Made by a program: the position numbers and the translations under genes. From assembly GCA_028023455.1 (NCBI GenBank), contig JAQFVV010012395.1, positions 9,185,257 through 9,249,256 on the forward strand: 64,000 nucleotides of DNA, read 5' to 3'. This stretch comes from Epiperipatus broadwayi (taxonomy: Eukaryota; Onychophora; Udeonychophora; Euonychophora; Peripatidae). The number at the start of each line of letters is the position of its first letter. Positions within the stretch are counted from its first letter, which is position 1. Below are positions 34,906 to 46,264 of this stretch, piece after piece. Under the pieces are notes generated by a model, which saw nothing but the letters and a program-made list of their open reading frames with translations, ran no database searches and was not told the DNA's origin.

Positions 34906-35514
34906 ACTGATAGTAGCGGATGCGGATTGGGGGTTATTCTCTATCAGCTGAATGATTTAAAGGAGCCAAAAGTTTTATACTTTCTTAGTCATCACTTAAG
35001 AGAAGCAGAACTTAATTATTCTACAACAGAAAAGGAAGCTCTAGCAGTAGTATGGGGGTTTCAGAAATTAAGACAGCTTTTGTTGGGATCAGAAATTATT
35101 GTTTTATCTAATCATTGCAGTCTTGAGTTTCTGAATAAAAGCTATCTCAATAATGAGCGGTTGGTCAGATGGAGTCTGTATCTCCAACAGTTTAATTATA
35201 AAATAGTATATTGTGAAGGAAAAAATAACTTAGTGGCTGATATTTTGAGTAGATACCCAGTCGATGTAGTATATGCACATCCCCATACGAAAAATATTAT
35301 TATCAGTAGCACTGAAATTGAATTGCTGGAAGAGTCCATTGTGGAAGAATATAAGGGGTTAGTCAATTTGCAAAAACAAGTTGGTAGTTTAAAGAAAATT
35401 ATTGATATTTTAAGCAATTTAAACCAACCAAGTGATGAAAATAAATTTATAAATAAAATTAAAAATAGTTACAAATTAGAAAAAGGAATTCTGATAAAGA
35501 AAGTAAACAAATAA
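34906..35514 (+). pseudogene. RNase H domain of element 2
   Basis: In the same frame as RT, past the TAG, the sequence gives TDSSGCGLGVILYQL (catalytic D), LSHHLREAELNYSTTEKEAL (catalytic E), VLSNHCSLEFL (usual form VxTDHxxL; the D is replaced by N here) and GKNNLVADILSRYP, the usual Ty3/Gypsy RNase H end. An RNase H of this family removes RNA from the hybrid. A linker to integrase follows to 35514. Confidence 0.9.
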
Positions 35515-36565
35515 TCAGATAACCCTTGGAGAGTACTAGTTCTGCCTTGTCTTATTAATAAACTTATATATTATATACATTGTCAATATGGACATTATGG
35601 GGAGGCAGAAAATAGAATACATTATGTGACAGTATTTTTATTGGTCTAGAATGCCTGAAACTATTATTAACAGACTTAAAACTTGCCTAGTTTGTTTAAA
35701 AACTAAACCTAGTGGGAAATCTTATGCTGAGTTTTTACAGCCAATTTTACCAGACAAACCTAATGAACTATTGGCAATTGACTTCTACAGGCCACTTCCA
35801 TCTTTCAACTGAAAGAAATTTATACTTGTGATGTATGATGTATTCACAAAATATGTCTCAGCTTACCCAGTTTCAAAAGCTGATGCTAAAGGCATAATTA
35901 AATGTTTGGAACAATTTCAAATTCCCATAGTGGGAAAACCTATTAATATTTTAATTGATCATGCAACAGCTTTCATCTCCAGCATGTGGAATAGATGGAT
36001 TAGAAGGAATAATGTTCATCACATTATGAGTTCAATTAGAAATCCACAATCTAGCTCATATGAGAGAGTTATGAGAGAGTTAGAAAGACTATTTAGGGTG
36101 TATATAAGGGATAATCACAGATAATGGGTTAATAAATTGCCATAGATAATTCAGTATATTAATATTACATCTAATGAGCCAACCAAATTTACTCCAATTC
36201 GACTTCACTTTGGTCAGCATGAACCTGTTTAGTTAAGACTCCCTTACCAGTAATTTTGGAAAATATAGATATAGGAAGGGATCAAGCAGAAGCCAGAAGT
36301 ATTTTAAAGAGAATGGGTAAAAATGTATAAAACAATCCAAGACTGGACCACACCCATTTAAATTGCATGACTTTGTTCTAGTTCGAACCTCTCATGTGAG
36401 TAATCCACAGAGAAATGTTTTCAGGAAATTTCTTAACTTGTATGAAGGGCCATATGAAACAATAGAACAGAAAGGAGAAAATGCTTTCTTGCTTTCTACC
36501 CTGTAAAAAACTAGAGGAACCTATAATGCATGTAACTTGAAGCCTGCTCCATTAGAATCAGGATA
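35515..36565 (+). pseudogene. Integrase and GPY/F-like C-terminal end of element 2
   Basis: The N-terminal zinc-binding part is recognisable as HCQYGHYGEAENR and CLVCLKTKPSGKSY. The core shows LLAIDFYRPLP (first D), a TGA, ILVMYDVFTKYVSAYPVSKA, NILIDHATAFISS (second D) and NPQSSSYERVMRELERLF (the E), a D-D-E core. Near 36360-36490 the translation FVLVRTSHVSNPQRNVFRKF, LYEGPYETIEQKGENAFLLS and, after a stop, RGTYNACNLKPAPLE matches the GPY/F-type end. Stops at several places kill the gene. The enzyme joins element DNA to the target. Confidence 0.88.
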
Positions 36566-36675
36566 AGCAGTGGATATGGCGCCAATAGACTTGAGATGTG
36601 TAAATATCTTATGTAATGTATAATTTTGATCGGTGATTAATAAATAAATGAAGAAAAAAAGTAATTTTATACATA

Positions 36676-36687
36676 ATGGTGGGGGAA
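36676..36687 (+). promoter_or_regulatory. Polypurine tract of element 2
   Basis: AATGGTGGGGGAA lies directly before TGTAGCC of the 3' LTR, the position of the plus-strand primer. Confidence 0.8.
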
Positions 36688-39600
36688 TGTAGCCTTTGGT
36701 TTATTTCATCTATAAACCAATTGTAAGAAAATTAAACTAATTATAGGCAAAAAAATGTTTTTAAATGTAAGAAAAGTTAAAAAGTTTTATTTGATAAATC
36801 AATAGCTCAAAAGTAACCTCTATAGAGATACAGTTTGTGTTTGTATAAAATATAGCTAGCATTATTCAATGCAGGGGGGATGATTGAATTTTTTTTGTAC
36901 GCTGCTATAATAATTTATGAATATAATAATTGAGAAATAAATATTTATATGGCTAAGATAAAGTTTTATGAATTTTAATATCTATTACTAAAAAGTTAGT
37001 GAGAATTAGAATTGAATTGATTATCAGTGGCTTTAGTTTAACAGTTTCTTTTCAGGAGAATAGGCTTAAAATTATAAAAAATTATAATTGATATTATGCT
37101 TGTAATTATAAGAAATTATAATGGATATTTTATGTTCATGGGATCTGAATAAGCAGTTTTCTATTGTATGTTCTGCATATGTGTGTGTGTGTGTGTGATA
37201 CAGATATATGGGTTTGATTTTTTTCTTTCCTTTATAAAAATTGACATAATTTTCTATATTATATCATGATAAGTGTGGAAAAGGAAAAGGGAAAAATAAA
37301 TGAATCTGTTCTAATTTATTATTTCTAGCTCAAAAATGTAAATGTAAATAAGAAATTATTTAAGTAAAAAGAATGTAACATTTGTTTTACCAAAAGATGT
37401 CAGTAAGCTTATGTTTTGATTAGAGTTTCTTCTGATTGCTTTTCCACAAATTAATCGATAATGCGTTAACCAAAAATATGGTTTAAGATAAGAAAAGTTG
37501 TTAAAATTGACAAGTAATAAATAGTTCAATTGTTCATTCTCATATGGAATCTTGATTAAGATTTGAGAGAAACCACCTAGAGAGGGAAGGGTTGACAGAT
37601 GTTTTTTCTCCCCCCTCCTTGTGAATATAAAAGGCTGGGGGAAATGAGAAAAAAGGACTTTTACTAATTCAGAACCAACTGGCTAACTCAATTATTATAT
37701 CTCTGAAAGTTTCTCTGAGATTTTTTTTAAATTTTCTTTCCCATAGTTTAATAATGTATTTAAGTTTACAGTATAACCAAAATATGAATTTCTAATTTAT
37801 ATATAAGTGGTGCACATTTTTTTCTTCCTCAAGTCAATTATAAAAAAATCAACTTTTAATAAGATATGCTATGCTGAATGCCACAACCCATCTATTTGGC
37901 TTATTAAAATTTCATGTAAGGAGAGAACTATCAAACTTTTGTATGATATTGAAAGTCCAATTCATATTGCAATAATTATTTGGCTGGTTAAAATTCATTT
38001 GAAGAAACCACAGCAAACCTCTGTATGATGTTTAAGAGCTAATTCATGTTTGATAATTCAAATGTACTTGTCTATATTTTGAGCCTTAAAATGAAAGAGA
38101 AGAAGAAAGGGGAAACAAATGAATTCAAACCCAGGAAGAAACTCATCAAAGTGGAAGGTAGTCAACAAAACTCTTTTTAAAATTTATTAATTAACCTATA
38201 GCTACATTTTGATTTAAAATAACTGTCTACGTTTTTATCTATTTTGATTCAAATAACTGTCTGTGTGTTTTTATATACATTTGAGTAAAAATAACTGTCT
38301 ATGCTGTGCATCTATATATCCAAATAAAATGAACTGAATACAGTAATTAATTGATGGACAATCGAAGGAAAAGACATTGGAAAGAGACTATCATAATGTT
38401 TGATATTTATTCTTTATTTCATTTTGTTTATATAATATGTCATTTATTCTTTATTTCATTTTTTTATATATATGTCACATCTTTAACCACTAGATTATAT
38501 TAATTTAATTTTATTTATTTATATTTTTAAAATGTTTAAAGGAAAGAAGGGAAAATGATTTTGATCCCATTGAAGTATAAATGCTTACATAAATTTAAAA
38601 AAAAGAAAAGAGAGAAATAATATAAAATATTTTTTTTAATTCTTAAAAGTTTTTTTATTTGTGCTTAATATATGATATGAAGAGTGATGGGATGGTCATG
38701 TGAAAAACCATAATTATGCTATAAGTGTTGATGATTATTAATATAAATATTAGGTGTATGTTGTTGGCTTGACTGTTTAAAATTGAAATAATTCATATAT
38801 GTTTTGATTCAGGATCTGGTTAGTCTTTGTCATTTATCTAGACTGTAATTGATGTATGTGTGGGCATATATAAAGCTACAAATACTTGTCATTACTGAGG
38901 GGAAGTTATCCTACCATCTCATAGTTGGGAAATGGCTGTCTCATTATTTATTTATCATGGCAGTAGAAGATGACTGAGTTTCACTCCATTTATTTTGTTA
39001 AGATAGGGAATTATTAATAGAATTATTGTTCAAGTTGTAGAAAATGTTGTGCATGCCTATATTGAATAAGTGTATAGACAAGAGTTCTTAACATGATTCT
39101 AGGTCTTAGAGGAGATCTTTCTTGCTCGCTATAGCAAACATTTGAAGTTCGGAGTTGTTGTTGTTTTTTTAATTTCCCTCATCAAGATGCTGATGTGTGT
39201 GCATATAAAATACTGCATAGTGGTGGGGATTATGAAGAATTGTTTTTCTTATGTAAGACAGAATAAAAGTTGCCCTGACAGGATGAGAATTCAGTCAGAT
39301 GAATATGTGTTGATGGGGAATGACAAGATCTTAATTTAGAAGCTAACCAATCTGTGGTCGATTTTGTGAAAAATGGTTAATTGAGGGTCGTCAAGATAGG
39401 ACAGCATGCTGACCTATCAAGCTATATATGTTTGAAAAATGTAAAGATCTGACAGGCATGAATGTAAAATTGTGGGTTTTTGAATTTAAACCCATCTGTA
39501 AGATCAGTAGGGGATTTTTCATGGCATATCATCCTTCTACATAAGAAATGTAAAAGTTGTTGCTTGTTGAAATGATTTAGAAATTGATTATTATTTATCA

Positions 39601-41405
39601 TTGCTGGTTAGAATAATTGAAACAAATAAATTATTTTGGAATAGTCCAATGGATAATGTTTACTATAAAAAGGAGGGAGTAGGAATTTATAGGTTTTTTT
39701 AAAGTTAAATAGGGAATTCTGATTCCGTGCATTAAGTGTTTGTTATTTTTTTAATTTTGATAAATATATGGGTCAAAACAATGAATAAGTCATTCAGAAA
39801 ATTGATTAATTTCGATATGTATTGGTATTATAAATATTAGACTTTATTAGATCTGAATCATATATTTGAGTGTAACAATATTATATTTAAGTGATTTTAT
39901 TTTTATTTTCATTATTATTGTTAATGTAATAAAAATTTATTATTGTTATAAAATTACACTGCGTCTTGTGTTTTGATGTTTCAAATATCTCCAGAATCTA
40001 CATCCAGCACCTATAGTTAAAGTAATATTAGTTCATATTTAAATTTAATTCCTCATTTTATATTGATAATTTATTTCCATGATTGATTTACAGTATTGGT
40101 TTTTATATTGACTATTTCCATATTCGATTAATATAATTCTTTTTTTTTTACATAATTCATTTTCACAATTTATTTTCATAGTTAATTTGCATAATCTAAT
40201 TTTATGATTTATTTCCGTATTTTACTTTCATAAGTAATTTTTGATCAATTTATATGATTAATTTCCATGTTTTACTTCCATAGTTTACTTTGGCACTATA
40301 TGATAGATTTAAAATTATTAATTAAAATTTGGTCAATAGATTAGATATAATAGAATAAAAGGATAGGAATAATAAGTTAAGTTTAATAAATTTAATCTTT
40401 TGGTTCGTTGTAATGTTGTGAATATTGGGAGCAGACCTAAAATCCCTTTCCTGCTCTCGGTGTTTAGAGTGATTCCCACTAGCAAACTCATATTAAAATT
40501 CAACTTGGCACATTTGGGATCATATCCATTACAATGTAATCGCTTATAAGTGCACCTCTTGACAGATCTAGACCTTGAGAAAGAGCAGTTCGATTATTAG
40601 TCTAAGAGCTAGTTTGGAAGTCAAATAGCATATTATAATAAAATTATTATACTCTTATTAAAATAGGGATCATGAATTGATAGTTGATCGAAAGATATAT
40701 GTGTGTTTAGTGAAATAAGATTAGGGATTCTCAGATTAGAGAACATAACACAGACATTCCGTGTTATATAATTGTAGTTAATAAAAGTGATAGGTGCTGA
40801 GAATGAAAAATAAAGTAATGAAATTAAATGAGGAGGATTTATTTATGATAATTTTTATCTTGTATTATATTAAATAATAATTTTATATTATGAGCATAAA
40901 TTATGAGTTCTCTGCATCGATTACTGATTTATTTCCAGTCATATATAAATGAGAAATATATATTTTCCGTAGTTACCACTCGAGATCAGATATTTATAAT
41001 AGAGTTGTGGAAGAAAGTCATTACATTATTATGAATTTAATAATAAATTTATCATGAAATATTTGCATGACTAATGCTAGGTTTGAAATTAAGATCACAT
41101 AGATTGAATGGTTTTATCAATATTATTTTTTTTAAGAGACGATTTAGTTACTTTCTCCATTATCCTCTATAGTTCTAAACGTGACTAATGATGATGATCG
41201 CTGGTGGGTATTATGATTTATAGTTGCAATTTGGTGCCCGGGTATACTTGATCTTATTGTTAGTATTAATAGATAAACACACTCACCATCCCTTGTTTGA
41301 TCCTAAAAGTTAATATTAAATTCAATTGCCTAGCTACTTGAAATAAATAAGAATTTGTTGAGGTTAAATAAGTTAAAGATTGCGCTGAGGAAAGTTGAGG
41401 TTACA
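36688..41405 (+). repeat. 3' LTR of element 2
   Basis: 4718 bp, collinear with the 5' LTR with small indels. The PBS-like motif of the 5' LTR reads TTTGGTGCCCGGG here (about 41230-41242). Ends GGTTACA followed by (AT)n. Confidence 0.92.
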
Positions 41406-41897
41406 ATATATATATATATGCTATGTAATTAATAAATTGTAATATGTTTAGAATCTAAATATATATATATATATAATAGGTAATTACCTACTATATTGTA
41501 ATGGGGTGGGATATAGGGGGTTCTAGGAAGATGAGAAATATCATGATCACTTTCAGTTCATTCAATATAAAATTTAATACAACTAAATATATTAAAGTAA
41601 TTTTAAGTAACTAGAAATATATAAGAGCATGATGTAAACTAATGAGCATCACTACAGCAACTATAAATATACTTATAAATTCATAAGTATAAATCATTCA
41701 TCATCGTGGATTATCAACAACAAAATACATCAGCAGTCAATCTTATGACTGAATTTGAAATGGATATACTGTAGTCAATGCTTACTATTTAGCCATTGCC
41801 AGTTTGAGGCAATTATTTAAACATTAATTTGATGACAAATGTAATTGCTAGTCCATTAGAATATATAACCATAAACAATAATATTGGGATATTAAAA
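41406..41897. other. AT-rich spacer between element 2 and the assembly gap
   Basis: About 490 bp with two short (AT)n runs (41406-41419 and 41459-41475). No gene is seen. It ends at the N block. Confidence 0.7.
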
Positions 41898-42397
41898 NNN
41901 NNNNNNNNNNNNNNNNNNNNNNNNNNNNNNNNNNNNNNNNNNNNNNNNNNNNNNNNNNNNNNNNNNNNNNNNNNNNNNNNNNNNNNNNNNNNNNNNNNNN
42001 NNNNNNNNNNNNNNNNNNNNNNNNNNNNNNNNNNNNNNNNNNNNNNNNNNNNNNNNNNNNNNNNNNNNNNNNNNNNNNNNNNNNNNNNNNNNNNNNNNNN
42101 NNNNNNNNNNNNNNNNNNNNNNNNNNNNNNNNNNNNNNNNNNNNNNNNNNNNNNNNNNNNNNNNNNNNNNNNNNNNNNNNNNNNNNNNNNNNNNNNNNNN
42201 NNNNNNNNNNNNNNNNNNNNNNNNNNNNNNNNNNNNNNNNNNNNNNNNNNNNNNNNNNNNNNNNNNNNNNNNNNNNNNNNNNNNNNNNNNNNNNNNNNNN
42301 NNNNNNNNNNNNNNNNNNNNNNNNNNNNNNNNNNNNNNNNNNNNNNNNNNNNNNNNNNNNNNNNNNNNNNNNNNNNNNNNNNNNNNNNNNNNNNNNN
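41898..42397. other. Assembly gap of 500 Ns
   Basis: Exactly 500 N characters, most likely a scaffolding gap of arbitrary size. Any reading frame across it is meaningless. The true left flank of element 3 is hidden here. Confidence 0.99.
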
Positions 42398-42398
42398 C

Positions 42399-45300
42399 TG
42401 TGCTAAGTTCAAACCTGTTTAATAAGTCTAAATTAAGATTTGTAAGCTAAAAATTGCAATCACGGCTATATAAACAGCATTATATACGCACATACGAAAG
42501 AACGCTATAAGTGAATAGTATTGCCAGAGTTATAGCGTATAATTTTATCGCGTAATATTTTTAAACAGTAATAATGTAGCGTCAATTTATTAATTTATTA
42601 CTTAAATTCGTATGTGGGAATATAATCCACCTATATTGAATATACATATATAGCATAGTGGCGTGATTAAAATATTTATTAAATTTTAAGTTTCATTTTT
42701 ATTATAAACCAATTTAATGTAAAAACACATTGAAAGGGTGATTGATTGCAAATGCGCTGACAAGTTTCTTTTTAAAAAGAAAAAAAAAGATTTTTTTTTC
42801 TAAAAATAAAAGTATTTTCGGAGAATTAAAAGTTTAGTAAAGTTTTTGCTGTAAACAATTGTATCAGTATATGCCACACCTGCCTTAGGTTTCTAAAAAG
42901 AAAAGCCAATTTTAAAATAATCTAGCTAATTGATTCTAAATTATTTTGGAGACCTCGCTAATTAAAAATATGTTTACAGCAGGGATTTTACACATAAATT
43001 ATAAAATCAGAACAAAATTCCTGACTAATTAAAAATAAAATCTAATATCGGATTAAACTGATTAAAATTCGATTTAATTAAAAGTTGATAATCAGAGAAA
43101 AGTTATAACACCTAAAAGGAATGTCAGCATGTTTGAAGTCAACCACTAATTTCATAAGCAAATTAAAAATTTTGTAATCTTGATGGAGATGAAATTCCAA
43201 GGTGTGTGGGCTGATAAGGCGATCATTTAAAAAGGCCATGTAAAGTGGAGGAGCCATCTTAGATCTTTACTTTTTTGAAACCTTGACAGCTTTGAATCTT
43301 TGAAATCTTTACAGCTTGAATGCTACATCTGTGAAGTTTTGCCTTCTTTGATCATCGTTAAGCTTTGGAATCCAGCGTGTATCCTGAACCAAAAGCAACC
43401 GTGAACATTTTGACATCCAGTTAAGACAATAATTTTTATATCTGTGCGAGAGAAAATGTCGGGCTAAAACAGGCAGCCTTGGCTAAGCTCCAGAGTGAAG
43501 GCGACGGGCCTTTACTTCCATCCAAAAACCACCATCACCAGTATGCCGCCATAACAGCTCCGCTCTAACCGTGGGAAGAAGATGATGCCGCAAGCCGCCA
43601 CAAAGACTCCCGTAACTCCAGCTCAAGTACTACAAGATGACCGGTAACCTCACCATTTCTAACTGCAGTTCAATATATTAATTTTCCTTTAAGTCTAGAC
43701 TTATAAAATGTATTTTAATTCTAAAATCTTGAATTCAAGTAAATTGCTAAATGTAAAATTTTATTCTTAAATTTAATTATATAATTCTGACCTACTTTCT
43801 AATGTTTCCTAACTAAATGATTTTAATAATTTTATTTTCAATTTTCTCACTGCAGTTGTGACTATGGTTTCTTTATTTTTTTTATTTTAAAATATAAATT
43901 ATATGCTAATGCCTCGAAACAGCGGGCATTCAATATTAATAATAAAGAGAAGAGAGAATGACCCCTCTTCATTTAATAATTATTTATCGTAGCTTAATGC
44001 ACGCTGTTTCGAAACCCTCTTAAATAACTGTTAAGAATTGGCTATGTGCTGATTATTATTTTGACCTTGATTATTTAATTATTTGTTGGCAATTTTAAAA
44101 TGGGAATCTTGTTTTAACCCAAAGTAAATTTCAATTTAATTTTCACTAAGCAATATCCAAGCCTTGAATAAGTATATTTGTTATTTATTTCATTTTGTAA
44201 AAGCCCTCCAAATATATTTTTTTCCCTTTTTTTTTGTTTTTATTAATTAATCGCGTAATCAAATGTGTTATTTGAGATTGAAACTAGAAAGCAAAGAATA
44301 TTTAAAAGTACGCCCACGTATAGCATATGATATTAAAAATGCTATATTAGAGTTGGCGCTAATGATTCCACTGATTAGCTATCGTTCTCGTGGCTAAATA
44401 TTAAATTATTTCAACTCTTTTGCTTGGCGGATGTGATAATTTTATTATACATTTAAACTTTCTCGTTATGTTGCATTTTTCTTTAAGATGGGACTCGGAA
44501 CGGCCATCCCTCTTACACTCCTTGGGTCGCACACGAATAAGACCTGACGTCAAATTCCAGGCAATAGTGTTAGCTACCCCAACCCTCTTTAGCAGCATGG
44601 CGATCGGTCATAGGGCTCCGGTGTTGATCACAAAACCCTAAATATTAATCCATCCGCAGAGCAACATTTATTATAACTGTTTACCAGCGCTATAGCGCAT
44701 TGGTTCTTTTGGTTGCCAACTCTTCCTCCCTTAAATTAAGTTTCAGCCATTGTCTGACATATTCAAGAGCTAGTTTCGGTCTCATGTACAATAGTTTGAA
44801 ATAATAATATTATAGATAAATTTGACTTTAAATGTTTCACATATATGAGAAAACAAGGCTTCGTCTGATTGCTTAGCTGAAAACCATGGAATAAGAGGGA
44901 TTAGCATAATCTGCCCCATAGCTACAATGCAGTGACTGATCAATAAGATAATAAAGCAAATGATGAAAACAATATTTAACTTCATCAAATAAAATAACAA
45001 ATGTAAAATAATTTTAATTGTAAGGAGAGAAGGTTAAAGCGCTCTCCAAAATGTTAGATGCTACGCGCATTTTAATTGTAAAATGCAAGAATAATATAGA
45101 TAAAATCGTCAAATTTAATCTGCAAAAATAAACATACAATTTAATAAATTACTCTGATCTCGATCTTATTTATTTCAATCCAATTCAAAATTCTCTATAT
45201 TATATATGTGATTTCCGATGCATTAATTAGTTTTAAATATATACAGTTAATAAATTCCATTTTTTTTTGTTATGAGTCTCATTGCTTCTCCGTGACCTAT

Positions 45301-45495
45301 GTCGGCCGTGTGGAAAGAGGTATACTACGTGTAAGTTCAAGGTGGTCATTCGTAGGGTCTTGAGTCTTGGAATCCTGGCTTACGAGTTGAAGTGCGGTCG
45401 GACTCGGGATGTTACAGTCCTAGTCTGGTCAGCTTCGGTCTCTTTTGCTTGGATTCTGAATTCTGTTACGCGAATGTACAAACTTGACTGTTACA
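42399..45495 (+). repeat. 5' LTR of element 3
   Basis: 3097 bp starting one base after the gap. It includes a GC-richer leader-like patch (43440-43640), a ~99-bp hairpin at 43914-44012 (arms TCGAAACAGCG and its complement) and a GC-richer end (45280-45495). Open frames in it have no family match. Confidence 0.92.
43914..44012. repeat. Conserved LTR hairpin, element 3
   Basis: TCGAAACAGCG pairs with CGCTGTTTCGA, with GCATT/AATGC continuing the stem inside. The same hairpin is at 49834-49932 in the 3' LTR. Element 1 has a hairpin of similar size in its LTR (14799-14920, 19756-19877). Confidence 0.8.
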
Positions 45496-45518
45496 TAGTA
45501 TTTTTTTTTCACCGGGTT

Positions 45519-45540
45519 TGGACGCCCAAATCGTGGGGCT
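45519..45540 (+). promoter_or_regulatory. Primer-binding site of element 3 (tRNA-Lys-like)
   Basis: TGGACGCCCAAATCGTGGGG lies 23 bases after the 5' LTR end and resembles TGGCGCCCAACGTGGGGC, the complement of a tRNA-Lys(CUU) 3' end, with extra bases at similar places to element 1. The intervening T-rich bases are unusual, since the PBS normally sits within a few bases of the LTR. Confidence 0.55.
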
Positions 45541-45702
45541 TGTAACTTATTTCCACCCCTGAAGAGACCAATGATCAGATACATATAAAATGAAATAAAA
45601 AAATTTTGCTAAAAAAAAAAAAAAAAAAAAAAATTTTTTTTTCAAATGACTTTTGGTAAATTTTGAGTTTAATTTTGTTAAGCTTTCTTGCTCACTGGTG
45701 AC

Positions 45703-45710
45703 TGGCGCCC
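45703..45710 (+). promoter_or_regulatory. Conserved GGCGCC leader motif, element 3
   Basis: The context TTGCTCACTGGTGACTGGCGCCC matches the element 1 leader apart from five inserted bases, and CATATAAATTTGTCATCA follows as in element 1. Confidence 0.4.
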
Positions 45711-46264
45711 GAGGATGATTTAAATAAGCTATAGGTCATCCTCATATAAATTTGTCATCAGGGGTAGTGAGGAAAAACATTGGAATTTAAAAGGAAAGGA
45801 AAAACCGTTTTTTTTTTTTTTATGAAAATCATACTTTGTGAATTGGATTGAATAAGAATGAGAATGAAATTGGAAAGTGGGTCAAATACAAATTTTACCG
45901 TTTGAAACTGGCACAGACGTATAAAACAAAATATTGTTACAATCATGAACGAATTTAAAATTAAATTTCAAAGCAGCTGGAAGAAACCGAGGGTGAGTCA
46001 ACTTTTATTATTTATTTTTATAATTGTATTTATTAAACTTATGAAATAATGGGCGGGTCTTGCAAAATAAAAATAATAGCGGTATAAAGTGAGGCATCAT
46101 AGTAGAGTAAGGCATCATAACAGGATGGGAAGTGAACCAGTCACTTTCATTCACGGAGTTTAGCCATCAGCCGTATATTCAATAAAGTTTTTTTTTAGTA
46201 AATTAATCAGTATTGTTTTGAGATCTAGTTTAATAAGAGTAAAAAAAAAAATAATAATAATAAT

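Larger units (their letters stand above)
25791..41405 (+). mobile_element. Giant-LTR Ty3/Gypsy element 2, full domain set but broken
   Basis: Direct repeats 25791-30564 (4774 bp) and 36688-41405 (4718 bp) begin TGTAGCC and end GGTCACA/GGTTACA. They enclose 6.1 kb with gag-like coiled coil, retropepsin, RT, RNase H and integrase in Ty3/Gypsy order. A purine tract GGTGGGGGAA precedes the 3' LTR. ATAT flanks both sides. The LTRs differ by scattered substitutions and small indels (by eye around 5%), so the copy is older than elements 1 and 3. LTRs of 4.7 kb are unusually long for an animal Gypsy element. Confidence 0.92.

Noticed and set aside
41813-42422. Open frames on both strands of about 200 codons
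   Set aside because: They run through 500 Ns.
44401-45545. Small frames repeated at 50320-51486
   Set aside because: They are repeated only because the two LTRs of element 3 are nearly identical; most begin at non-ATG codons and none has a family motif.
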